From: an uncultured Oscillibacter sp.
Lineage (GTDB): Bacteria > Bacillota > Clostridia > Oscillospirales > Oscillospiraceae
Direction: 5' to 3'
Assembly: GCA_950097265.1 (NCBI GenBank)
Contig: CATNDJ010000010.1
Span: forward strand, 1 to 64,000
DNA: 64,000 nucleotides
Shown here: positions 41,243 through 49,058 of the stretch, in pieces
Layout: the number at the start of each line of letters is the position of its first letter
Numbering within the stretch: position 1 is the stretch's first letter
Notes under the pieces: generated by a model
Database searches by the model: none
Told to the model about the DNA's origin: nothing
Seen by the model: the letters and a program-made list of their open reading frames with translations, nothing else
Translations under genes and position numbers: made by a program

Positions 41243-41785
41243 TCAGGCGGGCTTCCCGCACGCCATGCCCCGTTTCAGGGCCTCCAGGTTCAGCGGGACC
41301 AGCTTGGCCTTTTTCCCGGTGAACATCTCGGCGATCATGGTCTCGATGGTTTCCTGCTTCAGGGCTCCCGTGGCGGCCACGTAGGCCCCCAGCATGACCA
41401 TGTTGGCCACCTTGGCGTTCCCCAGCTCCGCCGCGATCTCGTCGCAGGGGACGTAGACGGCGGACACGTCCTCCCGGCTCACCTTGTCCGGGATGATGCT
41501 GCTGTTGACGAAGACCGTGCCCCCCGGGGCCACCCGCTTTTCAAACTTGGCCAGGGCCGCCCGGTTCATGGCGATGACCTCGGAAGGGCTCTCCACCAGA
41601 GGGGCGCCGATCCGCTCGTCGCTGATGATGACCGTACAGTTGGCCGTGCCGCCCCGCATCTCCGGGCCGTAGGAGGGAACCCAGGACGCCTCCAGGTCCT
41701 CCGCCACGGCGGCCTCCACCAGGTTCTTTCCGATGGACATGACGCCCTGGCCGCCGAAGCCGGACAGAATGACTTCCTTTTTCAT
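41243..41785 (-). CDS. 2-oxoacid:ferredoxin oxidoreductase, gamma subunit
   Basis: A 180-residue gamma subunit. The diagnostic '[12 protein letters not shown]' at the N-terminus is followed by '[18 protein letters not shown]'. It is the last of four genes (ferredoxin, alpha, beta, gamma), one base after the beta stop. The complex oxidatively decarboxylates a 2-oxoacid to the acyl-CoA and reduces ferredoxin. Either 2-oxoglutarate or branched-chain 2-oxoacids could be the substrate. The layout matches the four-subunit Kor/Vor types. Confidence 0.93.
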   Translation of the reverse strand: MKKEVILSGFGGQGVMSIGKNLVEAAVAEDLEASWVPSYGPEMRGGTANCTVIISDERIGAPLVESPSEVIAMNRAALAKFEKRVAPGGTVFVNSSIIPDKVSREDVSAVYVPCDEIAAELGNAKVANMVMLGAYVAATGALKQETIETMIAEMFTGKKAKLVPLNLEALKRGMACGKPA

Positions 41786-41786
41786 A

Positions 41787-42530
41787 TCACGTCGCCTCCG
41801 TATCCTTGATGACCCCCAGGGGATAGTACGCCGCCATGTTCTCCATCAGCCATTGGTTGGCCTCGTCAATCTCCATGCCCCAGTTCGTCGGGCAGGCCGC
41901 CAGCACCTCCACGAAGGTGAAGCCGTCCCCGGCCATTTGCCGGGCAAAGGCCTTCTTCAGGGCCTTCTTGGCCTTGTTCAGGTGGGGGATGTCCGTGACG
42001 CAGACCCGCTCGGCGTAGACGCAGCCGTCCAGGGTGGAGAGCATCTCGGCAACCCGGATGGGCATGCCCGCCTGCTCCTTGGTGCGGCCCAGGGGGGCGG
42101 TGGTGGCCTTCTGGCCGATGAGGGTGGTGGGGGCCATTTGGCCTCCCGTCATGCCGTAGATGGCGTTGTTGATAAAGATGGTGGTGAATTTCTCTCCCCG
42201 CATGGCGGCGTGGACAATCTCCGCCGCGCCGATGGAGGCCAGGTCCCCGTCCCCCTGGTAGGTGAAGACGGGCTGGGCGGGATGGGTGCGCTTCACCGCC
42301 GTGGCCACCGCCGGGGCCCGGCCGTGGGCGGCCTCGATGGTGTCGAAGGAGAAGTAGTTCCCCGCGAAGACGGCGCAGCCAACGGGACAGATGCCGATAG
42401 CGGTCCCCAGGGCGTCCATCTCCTCCAGCACCTCGCCGATGAGCTTATGTACGATGCCGTGGGCGCAGCCGGGGCAGTAGTGCAGCTCCGTGTCCTGGAG
42501 GCCCTTGGTCTTCTGATAAACGGTTGTCAT
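41787..42530 (-). CDS. 2-oxoacid:ferredoxin oxidoreductase, beta subunit
   Basis: A 247-residue thiamine-diphosphate-binding subunit. 'YCPGCAHGIVHKLIGEV' opens it. The ThDP/Mg site is 'GDGDLASIGAAEIVHAA' with 'NNAIYGMTGGQMAPTT' thirty residues later (GDG...NN pattern). It overlaps nothing but sits one base from both neighbours, so the complex is made stoichiometrically. Confidence 0.94.
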   Translation of the reverse strand: MTTVYQKTKGLQDTELHYCPGCAHGIVHKLIGEVLEEMDALGTAIGICPVGCAVFAGNYFSFDTIEAAHGRAPAVATAVKRTHPAQPVFTYQGDGDLASIGAAEIVHAAMRGEKFTTIFINNAIYGMTGGQMAPTTLIGQKATTAPLGRTKEQAGMPIRVAEMLSTLDGCVYAERVCVTDIPHLNKAKKALKKAFARQMAGDGFTFVEVLAACPTNWGMEIDEANQWLMENMAAYYPLGVIKDTEAT

Positions 42531-42531
42531 G

Positions 42532-43599
42532 TCACTTGACCTCCTTCCAGGCTTCCAGCGCGGCCCGCTCCACCTCGGACACGTGGGGGATGGCGCCGCC
42601 GCAGCGGCCGTAGAACTTGACGGGCTTCCGCTCGCCCACGGCCAGGTTCACGTCGTCCAGCATCTGGCCCAGGCTCATCTCCACGGTGAGGAAGGACTTC
42701 ACCCGGTCCAGCCCGGCGATTTCCCGCAGCCGCGCGTAGGGGTAGGGCCATACGGTGACGGGGCGGAACACGCCGGCCTTGATCCCCTGTTTCCGCAGGT
42801 TCTCCGCCGCGGTCTGGGCCACCCGGGAGGGGGTGCCGTAGGCCACCAGAACCAGCTCCGCGTCGTCCATCAGGATCTCCTCCCAGCGGCACTCGTTCTT
42901 CTCCATCTCCAGGACCTTTTTGTGAAGCTCCAGGTTGTGGGCCTCGCAGGCGGGGGCGTCGATGAGCAGGGAGGTGATGAAGTTGTTGTGGTCCCGGTCC
43001 CCCCGTCCGCAGGCGGCCCAGGTCTTCTCCGGAAGCGCTCTGGGGGTCCGCTCCTTCCAGACGATGGGTTCCATCATCTGACCGATGAGCCCGTCCGCCA
43101 GCACCACCACGGGGTTCCGGTACTGGTCGGCGATGTCGAAGGCCTCCTGGGTCAGATCCACGGCCTCCTGAATATTGGCGGGGGCCAGGACCACCGTGCG
43201 GTAGTCCCCGTTGCCGCCGCCCCGGGTGGCCTGGAAGTAGTCTCCCTGGGCGGGCTGGATGGACCCCAGGCCCGGGCCGCCCCGCATCACGTTCACCACC
43301 ACGGCGGGGAGCTGGCAGGCGGCCATGTAGCTGATGCCCTCCTGCTTCAGGCTCACGCCGGGGGAAGAGGAGGAGGTCATGGCCCGCACGCCGGAGGCCG
43401 CCGCGCCGTAGACCATGTTGACGGCGGCCAGCTCCGACTCCGCCTGGACAAAAACGCCCCCGCTCTGGGGCATGTGGAGGGACATATACTCGGGGATCTC
43501 GTTCTGGGGGGTGATGGGATAGCCGAAGAAGCAGCGGCAGCCCGCCCGGATGGCGGCCTCAGCGATGGCCTCGCTGCCCTTCCAGATTTCTCGTTTCAT
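42532..43599 (-). CDS. vorB: 2-oxoacid:ferredoxin oxidoreductase, alpha subunit
   Basis: A 355-residue alpha subunit with the family features 'GCRCFFGYPITPQNEIPEYM', 'QAESELAAVNMVYGAAASG', 'TSSSSPGVSLKQEG' and 'RGGPGLGSIQPAQGDY'. It matches the type usually named VorB, for 3-methyl-2-oxobutanoate (valine-derived) oxidation, but substrate cannot be read from the sequence. It follows the ferredoxin gene by 14 bases. Confidence 0.92.
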   Translation of the reverse strand: MKREIWKGSEAIAEAAIRAGCRCFFGYPITPQNEIPEYMSLHMPQSGGVFVQAESELAAVNMVYGAAASGVRAMTSSSSPGVSLKQEGISYMAACQLPAVVVNVMRGGPGLGSIQPAQGDYFQATRGGGNGDYRTVVLAPANIQEAVDLTQEAFDIADQYRNPVVVLADGLIGQMMEPIVWKERTPRALPEKTWAACGRGDRDHNNFITSLLIDAPACEAHNLELHKKVLEMEKNECRWEEILMDDAELVLVAYGTPSRVAQTAAENLRKQGIKAGVFRPVTVWPYPYARLREIAGLDRVKSFLTVEMSLGQMLDDVNLAVGERKPVKFYGRCGGAIPHVSEVERAALEAWKEVK

Positions 43600-43613
43600 G
43601 GGACCGGCTCCTT

Positions 43614-43823
43614 TCAGTCTTTTTCAATGGTGATGATGGAATCTGGGCACATCTTCGCGCAGCTCGCGCAGCCGATGCAGGCGGCCTCGTCCGTGCAGGC
43701 CGCCGGGTGGTAGCCCTTCACATTGGTGCCGCCCTCCAGGGCCAGGATGTGCTTGGGGCAGGCGGTGACGCAGAGCCCGCAGCCCTTGCAGCGGTCCTGA
43801 CGGAAGGTGAGGTGGATTGCCAT
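43614..43823 (-). CDS. 2-oxoacid oxidoreductase ferredoxin-like delta subunit
   Basis: A 69-residue protein with two [4Fe-4S] motifs: 'CKGCGLCVTACP' and 'CIGCASCAKMCP'. It carries electrons from the oxidoreductase core to free ferredoxin. It is the first structural gene of the complex, with 'gaaaggag' upstream. It lies 43 bases after the P-loop ATPase gene, with no clear promoter between. Confidence 0.94.
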   Translation of the reverse strand: MAIHLTFRQDRCKGCGLCVTACPKHILALEGGTNVKGYHPAACTDEAACIGCASCAKMCPDSIITIEKD

Positions 43824-43866
43824 GGCGCAAAATCTCCTTTCCTCTATATCTTAAAAATTGCCAATT

Positions 43867-44541
43867 TCATTCCCAGGGTTTCTTCATCCGAATTTCCATC
43901 GGAAACAGCTCCAGGTCCCGGAGCCGATCCTGAAACCGGGCCTCCGCCGCGTGGCAGATCAGGGGAACGCCGGTGATCCGGGAGACCTCCTCCGCCAGGG
44001 CTCCGCCCTCCCGCACCGTCTCCGGGGCGGTCTCATGACAGAGGTGGGTGTTGTTGACAAGCCCTGTGCACCGAAGGCCCGTCACGGCCTCGATGGCCCG
44101 GAGGACCTCCGTGCTGCGCTCCGCCGTCCGGACCTCCGGGCGGGCGGCGTTGACCACGTACAGCAGCTGATAGTCCTCCTTCAGGATCTTCGGCCGGTAA
44201 CGGGCCAGCACCCGGGCCCCGGAGGGGTCCCCGCCGATGTCCAGCACGCCCCGGACCGCCCGGTCCTCCAGCACGGCGTGGAGCTCCGCCGGCAGAGCGG
44301 GCACGTCCGCGTCCGCCAGGGCCTGGGGCGTGGCGACGAGCCGGACTCCCGCCGCCTCCAGCAGCTCCCTCCGCTCCCGGCTGCGGAAGTAGGGGTTCAC
44401 GATGTCCAGGTCCGCCAGGGCCACCCGGGCCCCCTCCCCCGCCAGGGCCAGGGCCAGGTTCACGGAAAACTCGGTCTTCCCCGTGCCATAGTGCCCGGTG
44501 ACCAGGGTCAGCCGGTGGGGGAAGCGTTCCAGGGCAGTCAA
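43867..44541 (-). CDS. P-loop ATPase, ParA/CobQ-like
   Basis: A 224-residue nucleotide-binding protein. The P-loop is 'VTGHYGTGKTEFSVNLALAL' near residue 15; 'ALADLDIVNPYFRSRE' (deviant switch I) and 'GVLDIGGDPSGARVL' (Walker B) follow. This is the MinD/ParA-like SIMIBI class. The TTG at 44541 is chosen because 'aaggagg' lies ten bases upstream. An ATG at 44592 has no ribosome site and overlaps a regulatory motif. It heads the 2-oxoacid oxidoreductase operon. It may load a cluster or cofactor on the complex (inference). Confidence 0.8.
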   Translation of the reverse strand: MTALERFPHRLTLVTGHYGTGKTEFSVNLALALAGEGARVALADLDIVNPYFRSRERRELLEAAGVRLVATPQALADADVPALPAELHAVLEDRAVRGVLDIGGDPSGARVLARYRPKILKEDYQLLYVVNAARPEVRTAERSTEVLRAIEAVTGLRCTGLVNNTHLCHETAPETVREGGALAEEVSRITGVPLICHAAEARFQDRLRDLELFPMEIRMKKPWE

Positions 44542-44577
44542 GGGGAAAACCCCTCCTTCCAGAAAATAGTAAACAAG

Positions 44578-44587
44578 TTGTCTAGTT
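44578..44587 (+). promoter_or_regulatory. Ten-base motif TTGTCTAGTT, candidate GntR site (copy 1)
   Basis: It lies just downstream of the predicted start point of the ATPase/oxidoreductase operon. An identical copy is at 45470-45479, upstream of the cstA operon. The motif flanks the GntR gene on both sides. Confidence 0.5.
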
Positions 44588-44609
44588 CGCAAATGCGTTG
44601 TATGATGTC

Positions 44610-44638
44610 ATTTTATACTAAATCTCGTGGGCTGTCAA
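44610..44638 (-). promoter_or_regulatory. Promoter of the ATPase/2-oxoacid oxidoreductase operon
   Basis: On the minus strand: TTGACA (44633-44638), a 17-base spacer and TAAAAT (44610-44615). Confidence 0.75.
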
Positions 44639-44646
44639 GAGACTTC

Positions 44647-44675
44647 TTGTTTTTTCTGGTAAAAGGCGGTATAGT
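44647..44675 (+). promoter_or_regulatory. Promoter of the FadR-type GntR regulator
   Basis: TTGTTT (44647-44652), a 17-base spacer and TATAGT (44670-44675), back to back with the oxidoreductase promoter. Confidence 0.7.
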
Positions 44676-44721
44676 AAGGAAAACGCACTCCCGGCGGGGC
44701 CGCCGGAGGATGGAGGTATCT

Positions 44722-45402
44722 ATGGAAGGCAAACGCGCCAAGCTGTCCGAGCAGACGGCGGACCGGCTTTACGAGTGGATTGTGGAGGAGCGCCGCTATC
44801 CCCCCGGCAGCAAGCTGCCCAACGAGAACGAGCTCAGCGCGGCCATGGGAGTCAGCCGCACCACCCTGCGGGAGGCCATTTCCTTTTTAGTGGCCCAGGG
44901 GGTGCTGGACATCCGGCGGGGGAAGGGCACCTTCGTGGCCGAGAGCCTCCCCGCTCCGGGGATGGACCTGACGGCCCTGGCGGGAGTCCGGTCCCGGGTG
45001 CGGGCCAAGGACCTCTTCGAGATGCGACTGATCTTCGAGCCCGCCACCGTGGCCCTGGCCTGCCTGCGGGCCGGCGACGAGGAGCTGGAGCAGATCCGCA
45101 AGAAGGCGGAGCGGGTGGAGCGCATCGCCGCCGAGGGGGGCAACTGGCCCCTGGCGGACCAGGAGTTCCACTGGGCCATCATCAAGGCCTCCCACAACGA
45201 GTATATGCGGCGGCTGTACCCTATCATCAACAGCGCCGTAGACGAGATTTTACAGATCTCCCCCAGCCGCCAGCGGATGCTGGACATCGCCCTGGGGGAC
45301 AACCGGACCATCCTGGACTTCCTCCTCAAGCGGGACGAGGAGGGGGCCCGCTGCGCCATGAGCATCCACATGAAGCACCTCATTAACACCCTCCAGGACT
45401 GA
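44722..45402 (+). CDS. GntR-family regulator, FadR subfamily (FCD domain)
   Basis: A 226-residue regulator. The N-terminal winged helix has 'KLPNENELSAAMGVSRTTLREAISFLVAQGVLDI'-type sequence (about 30-65) and 'RRGKGTFVAE'. The C-terminal FCD domain has 'DLFEMRLIFEPATVALA', 'DQEFHWAI' and 'ALGDNRTIL', with His residues likely to bind a metal and a small organic acid. The ATG at 44722 follows 'ggaggatggagg'. It sits between the 2-oxoacid oxidoreductase and cstA operons, and its ligand could be a 2-oxoacid (inference). Confidence 0.92.
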   Translation: MEGKRAKLSEQTADRLYEWIVEERRYPPGSKLPNENELSAAMGVSRTTLREAISFLVAQGVLDIRRGKGTFVAESLPAPGMDLTALAGVRSRVRAKDLFEMRLIFEPATVALACLRAGDEELEQIRKKAERVERIAAEGGNWPLADQEFHWAIIKASHNEYMRRLYPIINSAVDEILQISPSRQRMLDIALGDNRTILDFLLKRDEEGARCAMSIHMKHLINTLQD

Positions 45403-45469
45403 GGGCCGCCCCGCCGGAGGCAGGTTTGCCAAAGTCTCCGTCGAAACAGACAAATAAACTGTAGAATTT

Positions 45470-45479
45470 TTGTCTAGTT
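45470..45479 (+). promoter_or_regulatory. Ten-base motif TTGTCTAGTT, candidate GntR site (copy 2)
   Basis: Identical to the copy at 44578-44587. It lies about 70 bases after the GntR stop and 100 bases before the cstA operon promoter. Confidence 0.45.
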
Positions 45480-45546
45480 TGACGCCCGCTGTTCCGTTTT
45501 CTCCCAATCCGCCTTGTCGAAACCCACAATTCCACCGGCCTCATTC

Positions 45547-45567
45547 ACAAATTGTACACAAATTTGT
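45547..45567. promoter_or_regulatory. Palindrome upstream of the cstA operon promoter
   Basis: ACAAATT, seven bases, AATTTGT. A perfect inverted repeat just upstream of the -35 box, suited to a dimeric activator or repressor. Confidence 0.5.
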
Positions 45568-45577
45568 TCAAACCCTC

Positions 45578-45606
45578 TTAACAAATTGCCGGGGAGGGTG
45601 TATAAT
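45578..45606 (+). promoter_or_regulatory. Promoter of the cstA operon
   Basis: TTAACA (45578-45583), a 17-base spacer and consensus TATAAT (45601-45606). Confidence 0.85.
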
Positions 45607-45665
45607 GCCTACGCAAGCTGGGGGTCCTTCCGGATGCCCGATTCTTAAGAGAAGCGGAGGACGCT

Positions 45666-46181
45666 ATGGAGAGAACCCCCCAGGAGTGCTTTGAGAAGCT
45701 GCTGAACGCCTATTCCCACAACTACGACCTCACACGCGGCGTGGAGACGGAAGAGGGCGGCTCCTTCCCCGCCATGGCCCACTACTTCCTCCGGGACGAG
45801 CACTATCTGGTCCGGCGGGATAAGCAGTTCTACGCCACGGAGCAGCACGACTACACCTATTTCTATGTGGCGGACCATCTGGACGCCGCCGGGGCCAAGG
45901 ACCTGACGGAGCGGACCCTGAAGGCGGGGCTGGCCGCCATCCGCCCCCACAAGGAGCACATGAGCTCCTTCGTCACCCTGGTGGTCCTGGCGGAGACCAT
46001 CGACCCGGAGGCGCAGAAGGTTTTGAAAAAGACCCGCTTCCACAAAAACTACAGGCTGGCACTCCATGGCTGGATGGAGTATCACATAGCCGCAATGGAA
46101 TGTTCCACCCGCACGTTCCTCTCCAATCCAGCCGGGAGGGGGGCCCGCAAAACCCTGGAGGCCAACTTCGGCCCCAAATGA
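45666..46181 (+). CDS. Hypothetical protein linked to CstA
   Basis: A 171-residue soluble protein of unknown family, with 'aagcggaggacgct' before the ATG. It reads 'YFLRDEHYLVRRDKQFYATEQHDYTYFYVADHL' in the first half, with many aromatic residues, and later 'HMSSFVTLVVLAETIDPEA' and 'YRLALHGWMEYHIAAMECST'. No membrane segment is convincing. It is the first gene of the operon with cstA (58 bases before it), behind a strong promoter. A role with the transporter is inferred from linkage only. Confidence 0.8.
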   Translation: MERTPQECFEKLLNAYSHNYDLTRGVETEEGGSFPAMAHYFLRDEHYLVRRDKQFYATEQHDYTYFYVADHLDAAGAKDLTERTLKAGLAAIRPHKEHMSSFVTLVVLAETIDPEAQKVLKKTRFHKNYRLALHGWMEYHIAAMECSTRTFLSNPAGRGARKTLEANFGPK

Positions 46182-46239
46182 CCCCGGGGACGGGACCCGT
46201 CCCCAAAATCAAGAATCATGAAAGAGGGAGAGTGTTTTC

Positions 46240-47958
46240 ATGAACGGATTAGTACTTCTGATTATCAGCATTGTCGTGCTGGTCGCCGGCTATATCTTCT
46301 ATGGCCGCTGGCTGTGCAAGCAGTGGGGCGTCGGCGAGCTCGACAAGCCCACCCCTGCCCACGCCCTGGAGGACGGCATTGACTACGTCCCCGCCAAGGC
46401 TCCCATCCTGATGGGCCACCACTTCTCGTCCATCGCCGGCGCGGGCCCCATCACCGGCCCCATCGGCGCGGCGGGCTTCGGGTGGCTTGCCTGCACCCTG
46501 TGGATTCTGATCGGCGGCATCTTCTTCGGCGGCGTCCATGACTTCGGCGCCCTGTTTGCCTCCGTCCGCCACGACGGCAAGTCCATCGGCGAAATCATTT
46601 CCACCAACATGAGCAAGCGGGCCAAGATGCTGTTCCTGATCTTCGCCTACCTGACCCTGATCCTGGTGGTCGCGGCCTTTGCCTCCATCGTGGCCGGCAC
46701 CTTCGGCGCCACCTTCACAGAAAGCGGCGCGGTGGATTACGCCGCCTCCGAGGCGAACGCCCGGGTGGCCATGGTCTCCCTGCTGTTCATCGCCATCGCC
46801 ATCGTCTTCGGCTTCCTGGTGTACCGCCGGAACGCCCCGATGAGCGTGGCCAGCGTCGTCGGCGTCATCGCCATCGTGGTCATCATCGCCATCGGCATGA
46901 ACTTCCACCCCATCTACCTGAGCAAGGACGCCTGGATGTGGATCTGCGGCATTTACATCGCCATCGCCTCCGTCACCCCGGTTTGGATTCTGCTCCAGCC
47001 CCGTGACTACCTGAGCTCCTTCCTGCTGTACGCCATGCTGGCCCTGGCTGTGGTGGCGGTCGTCCTGGCCCGGCCCGACATGGGCAGCATGGCCGTGGTG
47101 GCCCCCAAGAACCCCGCCGGCAGCCCCATCTTCCCCGTGCTGTTCACCACCATCGCCTGCGGCGCCATTTCCGGCTTCCACTCCCTGGTGTCGTCGGGCA
47201 CCACGTCGAAGCAGCTGGATAAGGAAACCGACGCGAAGCCCATCGCCTACGGCGGCATGCTTCTCGAGTGCGTCCTGGCCATCCTGACCCTGTGCGCCGT
47301 GGCTTATGCCTACAGCTGGAACGCGGCCAACCCCGACTCCCAGCTGGCGGGCGCCACCGCCATCTTCGGCGGCGGCCTGGCCCACATGATCGACGATACC
47401 ATCCCCGGCACCTACAGCATCCTGTACACCCTGCTGGTGCTGACCTACTCCGCCTTCTGCCTGACCTCCCTGGACACCGCCACCCGTCTGGCCCGGTTCA
47501 TGTTCCAGGAGTTCTGGCTGGATTCCAGCAAGGGCGAGACCCCGGAGAACGTCACCGGCTACAAGAAGGTCCTGTCCAATATGTACGTCTCCACCGCTAT
47601 CACCGTGGTGCTGGGCGTGCTGCTGGGCCTGAACGGCTATGAGAAGATCTGGGCGCTGTTCGGCTCCGCCAACCAGCTCCTGGCGGGCCTGGGCCTGCTG
47701 GCCGTGGCCACCTGGCTGGGCAACATCGGGAAGAACAACAAAATGTTCCTGATTCCCATGGTCTTCATGATCATCGTCACCATCTGCTCCCTGCTGGTCA
47801 ACACCAAGGCGCAGATCGGCCTGATCAGCGCCGGCGGCGCGGACTGGGGCCCCTATGTCCAGGCCATCCTGGGCGTGCTGCTGATCGTCCTGGCGGTCAT
47901 CCTGGCCATCGAGGGCTGCATGACCATTGCCCATCCCAAGAAGGGCCAGAAGGTCTGA
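46240..47958 (+). CDS. cstA: Carbon starvation protein CstA-type transporter
   Basis: A 572-residue polytopic membrane protein. It has the family block 'ILMGHHFSSIAGAGPITGPI' near residue 57, 'GGVHDFGALFASVRHDGKSI', 'GFHSLVSSGTTSKQL' and 'CLTSLDTATRLARF'. About 14-16 membrane segments are visible. CstA proteins import peptides or pyruvate under carbon limitation. Length is nearer to the shorter CstA type of Gram-positives than to the E. coli protein (about 700). A terminator hairpin follows. Confidence 0.94.
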   Translation: MNGLVLLIISIVVLVAGYIFYGRWLCKQWGVGELDKPTPAHALEDGIDYVPAKAPILMGHHFSSIAGAGPITGPIGAAGFGWLACTLWILIGGIFFGGVHDFGALFASVRHDGKSIGEIISTNMSKRAKMLFLIFAYLTLILVVAAFASIVAGTFGATFTESGAVDYAASEANARVAMVSLLFIAIAIVFGFLVYRRNAPMSVASVVGVIAIVVIIAIGMNFHPIYLSKDAWMWICGIYIAIASVTPVWILLQPRDYLSSFLLYAMLALAVVAVVLARPDMGSMAVVAPKNPAGSPIFPVLFTTIACGAISGFHSLVSSGTTSKQLDKETDAKPIAYGGMLLECVLAILTLCAVAYAYSWNAANPDSQLAGATAIFGGGLAHMIDDTIPGTYSILYTLLVLTYSAFCLTSLDTATRLARFMFQEFWLDSSKGETPENVTGYKKVLSNMYVSTAITVVLGVLLGLNGYEKIWALFGSANQLLAGLGLLAVATWLGNIGKNNKMFLIPMVFMIIVTICSLLVNTKAQIGLISAGGADWGPYVQAILGVLLIVLAVILAIEGCMTIAHPKKGQKV

Positions 47959-48033
47959 GCATACCTCCCGGGCGGAGTGCCAGTCTCCGCCGGGCGCAAG
48001 GCTCTTTGTATCGGATGAAAAGAAGTTGTTGAG

Positions 48034-48066
48034 AAGGACCCGGCGGACACTGCCCGCCGGGTCCTT
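48034..48066 (+). terminator. Intrinsic terminator of the cstA operon
   Basis: A perfect 13-pair stem (AAGGACCCGGCGG / CCGCCGGGTCCTT) with a seven-base loop and a moderately T-rich tail. A second weaker hairpin (GGCGGAG/CTCCGCC) lies 60 bases upstream. Confidence 0.8.
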
Positions 48067-48149
48067 CGATTTTCCCGCCGCCGACAGATTCCCCCTGCAT
48101 TTTCGCGGCCTCTGCTGTAAAATGGGACAAATTGGAAGGAGGCGTTTCC

Positions 48150-48956
48150 ATGGGAGAGGAAAAGCGGGTGCTGCGGCTGGAGGTGGAGGCCATCCACCCC
48201 AACCCCCGCCAGCCCCGGAGGCTGTTCGACGAGGGGGCCCTGCGGGAGCTGGCGGCGTCCATCCGCCGCCACGGCGTGGTCCAGCCCCTCATCGTCCGGC
48301 GGCGGAGCGACGGCTGGGAGCTGGTGGCGGGGGAACGGCGGCTCCGGGCGGCGCGGCTGGCGGGCCTGACGGCGGTGCCCTGCGTGGAGGCGGAGGTGGA
48401 CGAGCGGGAGTCCGCCCTGCTGGCCCTGGTGGAGAATTTGCAGCGCCGGGATCTTCACTACTTCGAGGAGGCGGCGGCTATCGCGGACTACCTCCGCCGC
48501 AGCGGCGTCACCCAGGAGGAGGCGGCGGCCCAGCTGGGGCGGTCGCCCTCGGCGGTGGCCAACAAGCTGCGGCTCCTCCGGCTGTCCCCGGCCTGTCAGG
48601 CGTTTCTTTTGGAGAAGGGGCTGACGGAGCGCCACGCCCGGGCCCTCCTCCGGCTGGAGGACGAGGAGGAACGGCTGGCGGCGGCGCGCCGGGCGGCGGA
48701 GCGGGGCTGGAACGTGGCCCAAACGGAGCAGTACGTGGAGCGGCGGCTCCAGGAGCTCCAGGCGGCGGTCCCGGCGGGGCGGAGGACGTACATCTTGAAG
48801 GACGTGCGGCTGTTCCTGAACAGCGTGGACCGGGGGCTGCGCATCGTCCGGGAGGCGGGGGTGGAGGCCAAGTGCCTCCGGGAGGACACGGAAGAGGAAA
48901 TCGTCATGACCATCCGCATCCCCAGGCGGCCGGGGAGCCGGGCCGCGGGGGGATAG
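48150..48956 (+). CDS. ParB/Noc-family nucleoid protein
   Basis: A 268-residue ParB-like protein. The N-terminal CTPase-type box has 'IHPNPRQPRRLFDE', 'SIRRHGVVQPLIVRR' and 'ELVAGERRLRAARLAGL' (the GERR arginine patch). The central helix-turn-helix has 'VTQEEAAAQLGRSPSAVANKLRLLRL'. It starts at an ATG after 'ggaagga'. No parA is adjacent, so a Noc-type or stand-alone role is likely. I do not see the classic parS palindrome in the window. It is not in its usual place near rnpA/mnmE. Confidence 0.88.
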   Translation: MGEEKRVLRLEVEAIHPNPRQPRRLFDEGALRELAASIRRHGVVQPLIVRRRSDGWELVAGERRLRAARLAGLTAVPCVEAEVDERESALLALVENLQRRDLHYFEEAAAIADYLRRSGVTQEEAAAQLGRSPSAVANKLRLLRLSPACQAFLLEKGLTERHARALLRLEDEEERLAAARRAAERGWNVAQTEQYVERRLQELQAAVPAGRRTYILKDVRLFLNSVDRGLRIVREAGVEAKCLREDTEEEIVMTIRIPRRPGSRAAGG

Positions 48957-49058
48957 CCATTCTTGTTACTATATTGTAATCACTTTTTCCGGGAATCTGT
49001 GTTAGAATACCCAAAGAGAGAAACGGCCCCAGGTGTGGAGGCCGAAAAGGAGGGCTTC

